Source of the DNA: Bacillota bacterium
Lineage (GTDB): Bacteria > Bacillota > Clostridia > Christensenellales > CAG-138
Length of the DNA stretch: 9,395 bases
NCBI GenBank assembly: GCA_023416895.1
Contig: JAEZGQ010000071.1
Span: 1-9,395, forward strand
Direction of reading: 5' to 3'
In this document: positions 1 to 5,623 of the stretch, one piece after another
Layout of the letters: each line of letters starts with the position of its first letter
How positions within the stretch are numbered: the first letter of the stretch is position 1
Made by a program: the position numbers and the translations under genes
The notes under the pieces: generated by a model
The model's database searches: none
What the model was told of the DNA's origin: nothing
Seen by the model: the letters and a program-made list of their open reading frames with translations, nothing else

Positions 1-1239
1 GTTGGCGCTCGCGCCGCCGTCCACCTTGAGCGTGGCAAGGTCGATGCCCGAATCCGCCCGCATGGCGGCAAGCACGTCGCCCGTTTGGTAGGCGATGCTG
101 TCGAGCGTGGCGCGGACGATGTGGTACTTGTTGCAGCCGCGTGTAAGCCCCACAATGGCGCCGCGTGCATACTGGTCCCAATGCGGCGCGCCAAGGCCCG
201 TAAAAGCAGGCACCACATAGCAGCCGTTGGTGTCCGTAACATTTTGGGCAAGGTGTTCGGACTCCGCCGCGGAATCGATGAGTCGCATTTCGTCGCGGAG
301 CCACTGTATAGCCGCACCCGCTACAAAAATGGAACCCTCGAGCGCATAGGTCACTTTGTTGTTGTATCCCCATGCGATGGTCGTCACCAACCCGTTTTTC
401 GAAAACACAGGGGTCTCACCGGTATTCATGAGCAAAAAGCAGCCCGTGCCGTACGTGTTTTTGGCTTCGCCCGCCGCAAAGCAGGTTTGCCCGAACAGCG
501 CCGCCTGCTGGTCGCCCGCCGCGCCGGCAATGGGAATTGCGCCGCCAAGATATTTTTTGTCGGCATACCCGAAAATACCGCTTGAAGGAAGCGCTTTGGG
601 GAGCATGGCACGCGGGATGTTCAGCTCCTTTAAAATATCCTCGTCCCATTCGAGCGTATTGATGTTAAAAAGAAGGGTGCGCGAGGCGTTGGAATAATCC
701 GTCGCGTGAAATTTTCCGCCGGAAAGCTTCCACATGAGCCACGTATCCACCGTGCCAAAAAGAAGATCGCCCTTCTCGGCACGCGCCCTCGCGCCCTTTA
801 CGTTTTCCAAGATCCACCGAAGCTTGGTGCCGGAAAAATAAGCGTCGATCACAAGGCCCGTCTTTTGCCGAAACATTTCCGTAAGCCCTTTTTCCTTGAG
901 CGCATCGCAATATTCACTGGTGCGGCGGCATTGCCACACGATGGCGGGGCACACAGGCTCGCCTGTATGCCTATCCCACACAACGGTGGTTTCGCGCTGG
1001 TTGGTGATGCCAATGGCCGCAATGTCGGCCGCAGTCGCGCCGATTTTTTGCATTGCCTCCACGGCCACGCCAAGCTGTGTGGACCATATTTCACCTGCGT
1101 CGTGCTCCACCCAGCCGGGCTTTGGGTAAAATTGGGTGAACTCCTTTTGGGCGACGCTTTGTATTTCTCCCTTGCGGTTGAACAGGATGCAGCGGTTGCT
1201 GGTGGTGCCGGCGTCAAGCGCCATCACATACTTCGCCAT
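1..1239 (-). CDS. glpK: Glycerol kinase, C-terminus off the window
   Basis: ATP-dependent glycerol kinase, which converts cytoplasmic glycerol to sn-glycerol 3-phosphate. The visible 413 residues of about 500 read in one frame from ATG at 1239 and run off the left edge just after VDGGASAN, so roughly the last 85-90 residues are missing. FGGY-kinase landmarks are clear: the N-terminal phosphate-binding loop LDAGTTSNR (8-16), the glycerol-kinase-specific segments TGLVIDAYFSGTKLRWIL (127-144) and TDYSNASRTLLFNI (180-193), the catalytic aspartate in AGDQQAALFGQ (D243), and YGTGCFLLMNTG (263-274). An AGGAGG ribosome-binding site lies 7 nt upstream (1247-1252). It follows glpP by 43 bp and is probably co-transcribed with it. 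The segment before D243 reads IFGYADKKYLGG and lacks the YHFYG-type histidine that HPr phosphorylates in enterococcal and bacillar enzymes. The identification is very secure. Confidence 0.96.
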   Translation of the reverse strand, partial: MAKYVMALDAGTTSNRCILFNRKGEIQSVAQKEFTQFYPKPGWVEHDAGEIWSTQLGVAVEAMQKIGATAADIAAIGITNQRETTVVWDRHTGEPVCPAIVWQCRRTSEYCDALKEKGLTEMFRQKTGLVIDAYFSGTKLRWILENVKGARARAEKGDLLFGTVDTWLMWKLSGGKFHATDYSNASRTLLFNINTLEWDEDILKELNIPRAMLPKALPSSGIFGYADKKYLGGAIPIAGAAGDQQAALFGQTCFAAGEAKNTYGTGCFLLMNTGETPVFSKNGLVTTIAWGYNNKVTYALEGSIFVAGAAIQWLRDEMRLIDSAAESEHLAQNVTDTNGCYVVPAFTGLGAPHWDQYARGAIVGLTRGCNKYHIVRATLDSIAYQTGDVLAAMRADSGIDLATLKVDGGASAN

Positions 1240-1282
1240 GAAACAGCCTCCTTCTTCCTAACTTCGCGACTGAACGCGCGTT

Positions 1283-1849
1283 TTATACAAGCCAAACCTC
1301 GCGGTTGGTGGTAGAAATGGCCATGGCACCCGCCTCAAGGGCTCGCATTACATCCTCCTTGGAGGCGATGAGCCCGCCCGCGAGAATGGGCGTTGAAGTT
1401 AAGCCGCACACCTTTTTGATGATAGAGGGCGATACGCCGGGCATGACCTCGAGAAAGTCGGGCCGCACGGCGTCGCATCCGCTTACACTTGCAAGCGCCA
1501 TCGAATCGATCAAAAACACGCGAAGCACCGTACACATATGAAGCTCACGCGCGCGGCGGATAAAGCTCGGGCGCGTGGAGAGGATGCCGTTTGCTTCGGT
1601 ATTCTGCTTCAAAAAATCCACCGCGATCTCGCGGCTCGAAAGCCCTTCCACAAGGTCCGCATGTACGAGCACAAACTTGCCCGCCGCCTTCACGCGGCGC
1701 ACAAGCTCGCCGATGTTTAAAATGCTGCCATAAAGAATGAAAACGATTTGAATGTCGTCAAGCGCGAGACAGCGTTCAAGCCCCTCCGCATCCTTGACGG
1801 CGGCAATCACGGGGTTTGCCGCAACGGCGTCGTAAAATTCCTGCTTCAT
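1283..1849 (-). CDS. glpP: Glycerol uptake operon antiterminator GlpP
   Basis: RNA-binding regulator that, in Bacillus, binds glycerol 3-phosphate and lets transcription pass a leader terminator in front of glp genes. The 188-residue product is close to the family's usual length (about 190) and is a TIM-barrel-like protein. Family landmarks are visible: IVFILYGSILNIGELV (35-50), KFVLVHADLVEGLSSREIAVDFLK (58-81, read in part), NGILSTRPSFI, DSMAL, LEVMPGVSPSIIKKV and the C-terminal PILAGGLI...ALEAGAMAISTT. The ATG start is supported by GGGAGG (plus-strand cctccc, 1857-1862) 7 nt upstream. It is the first gene of a glpP-glpK unit, preceded by a structured leader with an intrinsic terminator. This suggests that GlpP controls its own operon. 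That regulatory link is inferred from layout; the family assignment is strong. Confidence 0.95.
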   Translation of the reverse strand: MKQEFYDAVAANPVIAAVKDAEGLERCLALDDIQIVFILYGSILNIGELVRRVKAAGKFVLVHADLVEGLSSREIAVDFLKQNTEANGILSTRPSFIRRARELHMCTVLRVFLIDSMALASVSGCDAVRPDFLEVMPGVSPSIIKKVCGLTSTPILAGGLIASKEDVMRALEAGAMAISTTNREVWLV

Positions 1850-2005
1850 GCTGTGTCCTCCCTGAAGTTCCTATAAAGTAAACAAAAAAGAGCATGGCGC
1901 AAACGGCAGTTTCCCACCGTTTCTCCCTTGCTCTCATCTCAGGGCGCATCTATTTCGCTGTCGCACCGCCGCCTAGAGGCGGACGGCTGCGGAATCTCTC
2001 CCGCG
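1850..2005 (-). ncRNA. Structured 5' leader RNA of the glpP-glpK operon
   Basis: About 155 nt lie between the predicted transcription start and the glpP ATG. Besides the terminator, the minus strand can form two further hairpins. GCGGGA/TTCCGC closes a GAGA tetraloop (1989-2004). CCG-T-CCGCC/GGCGG-CGG closes a TCTA loop with one bulged base (1966-1986). GCGC near the 5' end could also pair with GCGC near 1945-1948 and close a multi-helix domain. The number of stacked GC-rich helices is more than a simple GlpP site seems to need, so a ligand-binding leader cannot be excluded. I could not match it to a riboswitch class. The opening GGGAGAGA recalls a glycine riboswitch, but the rest of that consensus is absent. 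Confidence 0.5.
1884..1934 (-). terminator. Intrinsic terminator in the glpP leader
   Basis: Reading the minus strand, AGAGCA pairs with TGCTCT at the base. After a small internal loop, AAACGGTGG pairs with CTGCCGTTT around a GAAA tetraloop, with two wobble pairs. The base of the stem runs straight into six T residues. It lies between the proposed promoter and the glpP ribosome-binding site, so it would end transcription early unless opened. It is the natural candidate target for GlpP-type antitermination. The upstream CCCT at 1942-1945 could pair with AGGG in the 5' arm as a competing fold. I inferred this by eye; no folding energy was computed. Confidence 0.72.
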
Positions 2006-2011
2006 CTTCAA

Positions 2012-2040
2012 ATTTTACCACGCCTGGGCATTGATTACAA
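2012..2040 (-). promoter_or_regulatory. Putative sigma-A promoter of glpP-glpK
   Basis: On the minus strand, TTGTAA (plus 2035-2040) and TAAAAT (plus 2012-2017) are separated by exactly 17 bp, which is the ideal spacing. The start would fall near 2005, just ahead of the leader hairpins. A second -35-like TTGACG (plus 2053-2058) lies upstream but has no good -10 at normal spacing. The assignment rests on the motif match and position only. Confidence 0.5.
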
Positions 2041-2058
2041 CTATAAATACAGCGTCAA

Positions 2059-2083
2059 CTTCGTTATACAATTGCTAACGAAG
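2059..2083. promoter_or_regulatory. 8-bp perfect inverted repeat upstream of the glp promoter
   Basis: CTTCGTTA (2059-2066) and TAACGAAG (2076-2083) are perfect inverted copies separated by 9 bp, with CAATTG near the centre. The repeat touches a TTGACG motif and includes the stop codon of the candidate microprotein. No T run follows on either strand, so it is more likely a protein-binding operator than a terminator. The partner is unknown. Confidence 0.4.
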
Positions 2084-2135
2084 CGCCCACGCCCGTCCAA
2101 AGACCCATAAAAAAGCCGCCCGCTCGATAGGCCAT
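2064..2135 (-). CDS. Candidate 23-residue membrane microprotein
   Basis: ATG at 2135 is preceded by AGGAG (plus ctcct, 2144-2148) with 8-nt spacing, which is a better initiation site than most random short frames have. After MAYR the peptide is entirely uncharged and hydrophobic or small, with sequence features of one transmembrane helix. Glycines 7, 11 and 15 and Ser19 form a GxxxGxxxG(xxxS) glycine-zipper pattern, which is typical of helix packing in membranes. It ends with TAA inside the 2059-2083 inverted repeat, just upstream of the glpP promoter. I do not recognise a family. It could be a chance frame; the only support is the ribosome-binding site, the composition and the zipper spacing. 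Confidence 0.38.
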   Translation of the reverse strand: MAYRAGGFFMGLWTGVGASLAIV

Positions 2136-2219
2136 TTGTTAGGCTCCTGCTTTTGGCGATGCACCTTGCGCATTCACATCATACGTCCCCGATCAAGCGA
2201 CCATTGATGCAAAAATGCA

Positions 2220-3422
2220 CTAATTCTGCCCATGCCGATAAAAACCTTTGCTGCACAGCAAGCTTACCGACAAGCCGACCAACAACACACCTGATGCTAT
2301 CATAAGCCATCGCATGGACATTATATCCGCAAGCGGGCCGAAAAAAACCATGCCAATTGGCAGAAATCCAGAGTACATTGCACCGAACAGGCCGAACATC
2401 CTTCCCTGCATTTCAGGAGTCGTATTTTCCTGCAGCAATGTGGTGGAAGCTGTTTGCACCATCGTCAGCGCGACTCCGTATACCGCCATGAGAATCAGGT
2501 ATACAATCAGATTGCGGGCGGCGCCCATTCCGATTGCTAAAATTCCGAAGGCAATCATTCCGATAACCAGCGTTTTGACGCGGTTCTTGAATCCGCCCCA
2601 GGTGCTGATGAGGAGGCCTCCTGCCATCATCCCTAAAAAGCCAACTACCTCTACAAGCGTAAGATACCAATAGGTATCACCGTAGTATCTGCTGACAAAC
2701 AATGTTGCAAGAAATCCAGCCGGAACACATAAAAAGATAAAGAGGCCAAACGCGATCAACAATTGTCCGATGAATTTATGATCCTTGGCGTATCGAAAGC
2801 CGGCCTTCATTTCGGAAATTGTGGAGGGCTGTTGTTCTGCTTTTGCAAATGGCAAGGTAACTGCGAGCATGGTTCCAATGCCCACAAGCGCCGTCGCGAT
2901 ATCGATCAGAAGTGTCTGACGGAACGTACCTACGGATAGAACCGCACCTGCTATGGCCGGAGCCGCAAACTGTACGACGGACTGTATCGTCGCGTTGACA
3001 CCGTTAAACTTCATGAGGGCTTCTTCTGGAACGAGCTGCGGAATTGCTGCATTCACAGCAGGGGTTTGTACGCCTGCGCCCAATGAGCGTATCACGGAGA
3101 TGACAACAAGTGCCGTAAGCAGTCCCGGCCCTTCTCCTATATAAGGTATCAAATAAACCAAAGCCAATGTTGCGATGGCAATGCCTGCATCCGCCAATAT
3201 GATGAGCCGTTTGCGCGGAAAGCGATCAGCCCACACGCCCGAAAAGAATGAAATCAAAAACTGCGGCACATATGCAGCAATTGTCAGTGCCGATACCCAT
3301 ACACCGGATGAAGTTTTCAGCGTTACAAACCAGATGATCGCGAACTGAACAACCGATGAACCCAGCAGCGAAGCGCCTTGACTAATAAGGAACAATGCTG
3401 CCTTCTTTTTGTAACTTGACAT
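2220..3422 (-). CDS. MFS exporter, DHA3 (macrolide/drug efflux-like) family
   Basis: Complete 400-residue inner-membrane major facilitator with about 12 hydrophobic segments, the usual size for the DHA3 branch (MefA/TetV-like proton-driven efflux). The N-terminus has a short lysine-rich cytoplasmic stretch (MSSYKKKAA) followed by LFLISQGASLLGSSVVQFAI. MFS motif A between helices 2 and 3 is visible as GVWADRFPRKRL (62-73). The C-terminal half repeats the pattern, with GLLISTWGGF and later QENTTPEMQGRMFGLFGA, a segment typical of DHA3 members. GAGGAG (plus ctcctc, 3432-3437) lies 9 nt before the ATG. It starts 61 bp after the MerR-type regulator on the same strand, so the two probably form an operon in which the regulator senses the exported compound. 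The substrate cannot be read from sequence. Confidence 0.88.
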   Translation of the reverse strand: MSSYKKKAALFLISQGASLLGSSVVQFAIIWFVTLKTSSGVWVSALTIAAYVPQFLISFFSGVWADRFPRKRLIILADAGIAIATLALVYLIPYIGEGPGLLTALVVISVIRSLGAGVQTPAVNAAIPQLVPEEALMKFNGVNATIQSVVQFAAPAIAGAVLSVGTFRQTLLIDIATALVGIGTMLAVTLPFAKAEQQPSTISEMKAGFRYAKDHKFIGQLLIAFGLFIFLCVPAGFLATLFVSRYYGDTYWYLTLVEVVGFLGMMAGGLLISTWGGFKNRVKTLVIGMIAFGILAIGMGAARNLIVYLILMAVYGVALTMVQTASTTLLQENTTPEMQGRMFGLFGAMYSGFLPIGMVFFGPLADIMSMRWLMIASGVLLVGLSVSLLCSKGFYRHGQN

Positions 3423-3483
3423 AAACAGTAACTCCTCTCCCTTTCACAGATTATAGTATAAGCGAAAAGAAAAGGTTGGTGTA

Positions 3484-4089
3484 TTAATGGATGGTTTGAT
3501 ATTTTTCTTTCATCTGCAAAATCATGTTGACCATTTCCCCAGCATCCACCCTTGTTTTGCAAAGTGACACAATCAGCTGATCGCAAACAGATAGGATATC
3601 CTCGTCCCAGCCTGGGCTATTTAGCACTGTTTCGATGGATGACACTTCATTTCGGTCAAGACCGTTTAGCAGACGCAGGATTGCGGACAGAGAGTAATTG
3701 GCACACCGCAATGTCCGAATCATGTTAAGCCGTTCCATATCCGCTGCATGATAAACGCGATAACCAGTTTCTCTGCGGTGTACCTTCAGCAATCCGCTGC
3801 GTTCCCATGTACGAAGCGTTTCCGACGTTATATTCAGAAGGTTGGCTGCTTCCCGACGTTTCAGTACGATGTTTTCTGTGGCGAATGCGTTTTTCATCCT
3901 TTTTTCGACCGCAGCAATGGCCGCTTTTGCATTTGCTATCTCCCGATCAATCATGCAGACATACTCGTCTGCGGCTTCAAGGGACTTATCCAAATTCAGT
4001 TCAGCACACAATTTAACAATCTCGACTGCTTTTTTCTTAAACCATTTTGCAGCACTTCCGCATGCATGGCTTTTCGAATCAACCGGCAT
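3484..4089 (-). CDS. MerR-type regulator, C-terminal part in the -1 frame
   Basis: This frame carries the linker and second DNA-binding domain of a two-headed MerR-family regulator. A helical linker rich in Ala, Glu and Lys (residues about 20-70) precedes a second MerR winged helix, VLKRREAANLLNITSETLRTWERSGLL (75-101), with the GYRVYHAADMERLNMIRTL wing and helix, and an all-helical C-terminus. The open frame could begin at ATG 4089, but no ribosome-binding site precedes it and the first 20 codons overlap the upstream half out of frame. Family-like sequence begins at codon 21 (AVEIVKL...), directly after the A6 run at 4030-4035. I therefore read it as the C-terminal 181 residues of one 296-residue protein, made only if the ribosome or polymerase slips, or if the run really has seven A residues. 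Confidence 0.75.
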   Translation of the reverse strand: MPVDSKSHACGSAAKWFKKKAVEIVKLCAELNLDKSLEAADEYVCMIDREIANAKAAIAAVEKRMKNAFATENIVLKRREAANLLNITSETLRTWERSGLLKVHRRETGYRVYHAADMERLNMIRTLRCANYSLSAILRLLNGLDRNEVSSIETVLNSPGWDEDILSVCDQLIVSLCKTRVDAGEMVNMILQMKEKYQTIH

Positions 4090-4373
4090 TGATCCATATG
4101 CAAATCTGTATAAATACGGTATCCGTTACCCCGGCGTTTTGGCTTCGTGATGAATCCTATTTCTTCATAGAACCGCAGTGTATTTACATGAATGCCGATT
4201 GAATCCGCCATTTCTTTTGTTGTGTAGGTTTTCTGATTCAAATTCTCATCTGCTCCAAACTGAAATTTACTAAATACTTCCATGAGCACTCTATGCCGCG
4301 CCAAATCTTCTTCCGGTATTACGACAAAGGGGGCGTTGTCTGCCAACAGTTGATAAAAATGATACGGTTTCAA
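3996..4373 (-). CDS. MerR-type regulator, N-terminal part, frame ends early
   Basis: Starts at TTG 4373. A stop codon at 4380-4382 blocks any upstream in-frame start, and no clear ribosome-binding site is seen. Residues 1-45 are a non-HTH N-terminal segment (KPYHFYQLLADNAPFVVIPE...). Residues 48-102 are a MerR winged helix: YTTKEMADSIGIHVNTLRFY, then EEIGFI and the wing GNGYRIY. The sequence through EVLQNGLRKK (106-115) fits this regulator family. The last ten residues (QSRLLNCVLN) do not, and the frame closes at 3996. The family continuation AVEIVKL lies one frame back, beginning exactly after the A AAA AAG heptamer. The product is probably the local regulator of the downstream MFS exporter. 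It may be a broken gene, a homopolymer sequencing error or a slippage-expressed gene. Confidence 0.75.
   Translation of the reverse strand: MKPYHFYQLLADNAPFVVIPEEDLARHRVLMEVFSKFQFGADENLNQKTYTTKEMADSIGIHVNTLRFYEEIGFITKPKRRGNGYRIYTDLHMDQCRLIRKAMHAEVLQNGLRKKQSRLLNCVLN
4029..4035 (-). other. A AAA AAG slippery heptamer at the MerR frame junction
   Basis: On the minus strand the zero frame reads AGA AAA AAG, so the heptamer A AAA AAG is in exactly the phase used by dnaX and several IS transposases. A -1 slip here continues as GCA GTC GAG and joins the two halves of the regulator with no lost or extra residue (...NGLRKK-AVEIVK...). I see no convincing upstream Shine-Dalgarno stimulator and only weak downstream pairing. 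A simple deletion of one A from a run of seven explains the arrangement equally well. Confidence 0.6.
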
Positions 4374-4427
4374 ATGGTTTCATTTGGTTTCACTCAGATT
4401 TGAAACCATGAAGCGGAATATGAAACC
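4366..4427. repeat. Five phased GGTTTCA/TGAAACC repeats over the merR start
   Basis: Three direct copies of GGTTTCA lie at 4366, 4376 and 4386, exactly 10 bp apart. Two inverted copies, TGAAACC, lie at 4401 and 4421, 20 bp apart. Outer copies extend to ATGGTTTCA/TGAAACCAT. The 10- and 20-bp steps place direct and inverted sets each on one face of the helix. The array spans the likely promoter-proximal region of the MerR-MFS unit and reaches the TTG start, as expected of an operator bound cooperatively. Binding by the adjacent two-headed MerR protein is an inference. Confidence 0.6.
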
Positions 4428-4485
4428 ATATTTCCTCACCGAGTTATTTGCCAGCACATAGCTAAGGGGATAATACTTGTAGTGT

Positions 4486-5511
4486 TCACATCAACCCCAT
4501 ACACCAAATAACAACAAGCGCCGTTAATGTCACCAGCGTATCAATGGTGATTCCGTAGAACATAGGTGCAAGACCGGCTTTCTTGAAGTCGGTTATGCTG
4601 GTTCCCAGGCCGATGGCAGCCAAGGCAGTAACCATCAAAAATTTGCTGGTGCTTTTCATAATCCCGGATACTGCCACGGGAATACAGCCAACGCTGTTCA
4701 GAATAGCCAGCAGCAGGAAACCGCCAATGAACCAAGGAATAATCTTCATCAGATTTACTTTCTGCCCATTGTTTGCTGCTTTCATTTCTTTCTGCTTTAT
4801 GCGAGTGCTAATGAACGCAAAAACCAACACGGTAGGGATAATCGCAATGGTTCGGATAAGCTTGACCATTGTGGCGAAGTCGCCTGCAACCTCGGAAAAA
4901 GCATATCCTGAAGCAACAACGCTGGCAGTATCATTCACGGACGTTCCAGCCCAGATACCATAGGCAATATCGGACATCCCCAAAGCTTTGCCCATGAGAG
5001 GGTACAGTGCAATCATTACCATGTCGAAAAGGAATGTAGAAGACATAGCAAAGGCGATGTCTTTGTCATCGGCATCAATTACCGGTGCGATTGCTGCTAC
5101 GGCAGAGCCACCGCAAATTCCGGTTCCCGCAGAAATCAGGTTGCTCAGCTTCCAGTTCAAACCAAAAAGCTTGCGGATGAAATAGCCACCTCCAAAGCAC
5201 ATAGCAAAGGTGAAGGTCATCACGAAAAAGGTCATCTTGCCTACGGAGAGAATGGTGTTGACACTGAGCGATGCACCCAAAAGAATAATTGCAGCCTTCA
5301 GGACTTTTTTGGATGTAAATTTCAAAGCCGGCTTCATCCATGCCGGATGAAAAAAGCTGTTGATAATAGTACCCATAAACAGGGCAATGATGGATGCCCC
5401 CATCAGCTCTCCGGGGATCAGCTCTTCTACAAGTACGGACAGACCAGCTACCGCAAAGCATATGGCGTCACCCAGTATAAACATACCGTGATCTTTTGTT
5501 TTTGTTTGCAC
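4486..5511 (-). CDS. yeiH: YeiH/UPF0324 family putative sulfur-oxyanion exporter
   Basis: Polytopic membrane protein of the UPF0324 (YeiH, putative sulfate exporter) family. With the start chosen here it has 341 residues, close to the roughly 350 of E. coli YeiH, and about ten hydrophobic segments. Family signatures are present: ALFMGTIINSFF (43-54), the glycine-rich SAGTGICGGSAVAAIAPVI (127-145) and GIWAGTSVNDTASVVASG (185-202). The frame stays open to ATG 5625, but that start overlaps the divergent lysR start and adds a non-family polar extension. GTG at 5511 has AGAGG 9 nt upstream and leads straight into the first membrane helix, so I prefer it. The neighbouring CysL/YeiE-like LysR gene supports a role in sulfite or sulfate handling; the substrate is inferred. 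Confidence 0.87.
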   Translation of the reverse strand: MQTKTKDHGMFILGDAICFAVAGLSVLVEELIPGELMGASIIALFMGTIINSFFHPAWMKPALKFTSKKVLKAAIILLGASLSVNTILSVGKMTFFVMTFTFAMCFGGGYFIRKLFGLNWKLSNLISAGTGICGGSAVAAIAPVIDADDKDIAFAMSSTFLFDMVMIALYPLMGKALGMSDIAYGIWAGTSVNDTASVVASGYAFSEVAGDFATMVKLIRTIAIIPTVLVFAFISTRIKQKEMKAANNGQKVNLMKIIPWFIGGFLLLAILNSVGCIPVAVSGIMKSTSKFLMVTALAAIGLGTSITDFKKAGLAPMFYGITIDTLVTLTALVVIWCMGLM

Positions 5512-5520
5512 AATGTATTT

Positions 5521-5525
5521 CCTCT
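5521..5525 (-). promoter_or_regulatory. Ribosome-binding site that sets the yeiH start
   Basis: AGAGG on the minus strand (plus cctct) lies 9 nt before GTG 5511. It favours this start over ATG 5625, whose upstream region lies within the neighbouring lysR gene. Confidence 0.6.
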
Positions 5526-5576
5526 GATTTTTCGATTTCCCTTTTATTTTAGTACCAATGTATGATAAAATAAAGT

Positions 5577-5593
5577 TATTATACGGTATAATA
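5577..5593. promoter_or_regulatory. 17-bp palindrome (T-N11-A) between yeiH and lysR
   Basis: TATTATAC-G-GTATAATA is a perfect 8+1+8 palindrome and contains TTATACGGTATAA, a T-N11-A dyad of the kind LysR-type regulators bind. It overlaps TATAAT (5587-5592), a likely lysR -10 element, which suggests negative autoregulation. From the same site the regulator could activate yeiH leftward. The whole 5512-5623 gap is A+T rich, and I could not assign either -35 with confidence. Confidence 0.6.
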
Positions 5594-5623
5594 TAATTCC
5601 AATTTATTATCACAGGAGCAAAC

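Noticed and set aside
85..1314. Long plus-strand frames opposite glpK
   Set aside because: They are shadows of the GC-rich glpK codons; the minus strand gives an unmistakable glycerol kinase.
1850..2005. Known riboswitch (glycine, TPP or T-box) in the glpP leader
   Set aside because: GGGAGAGA resembles the glycine aptamer start and CTGAGA resembles the TPP box, but the remaining conserved elements of each are missing. There is no TGGNACCGCG T-box core.
1928..2110. 60-codon plus-strand frame across the glpP leader
   Set aside because: It runs antisense through the promoter and hairpins, and has no ribosome-binding site or recognisable protein features.
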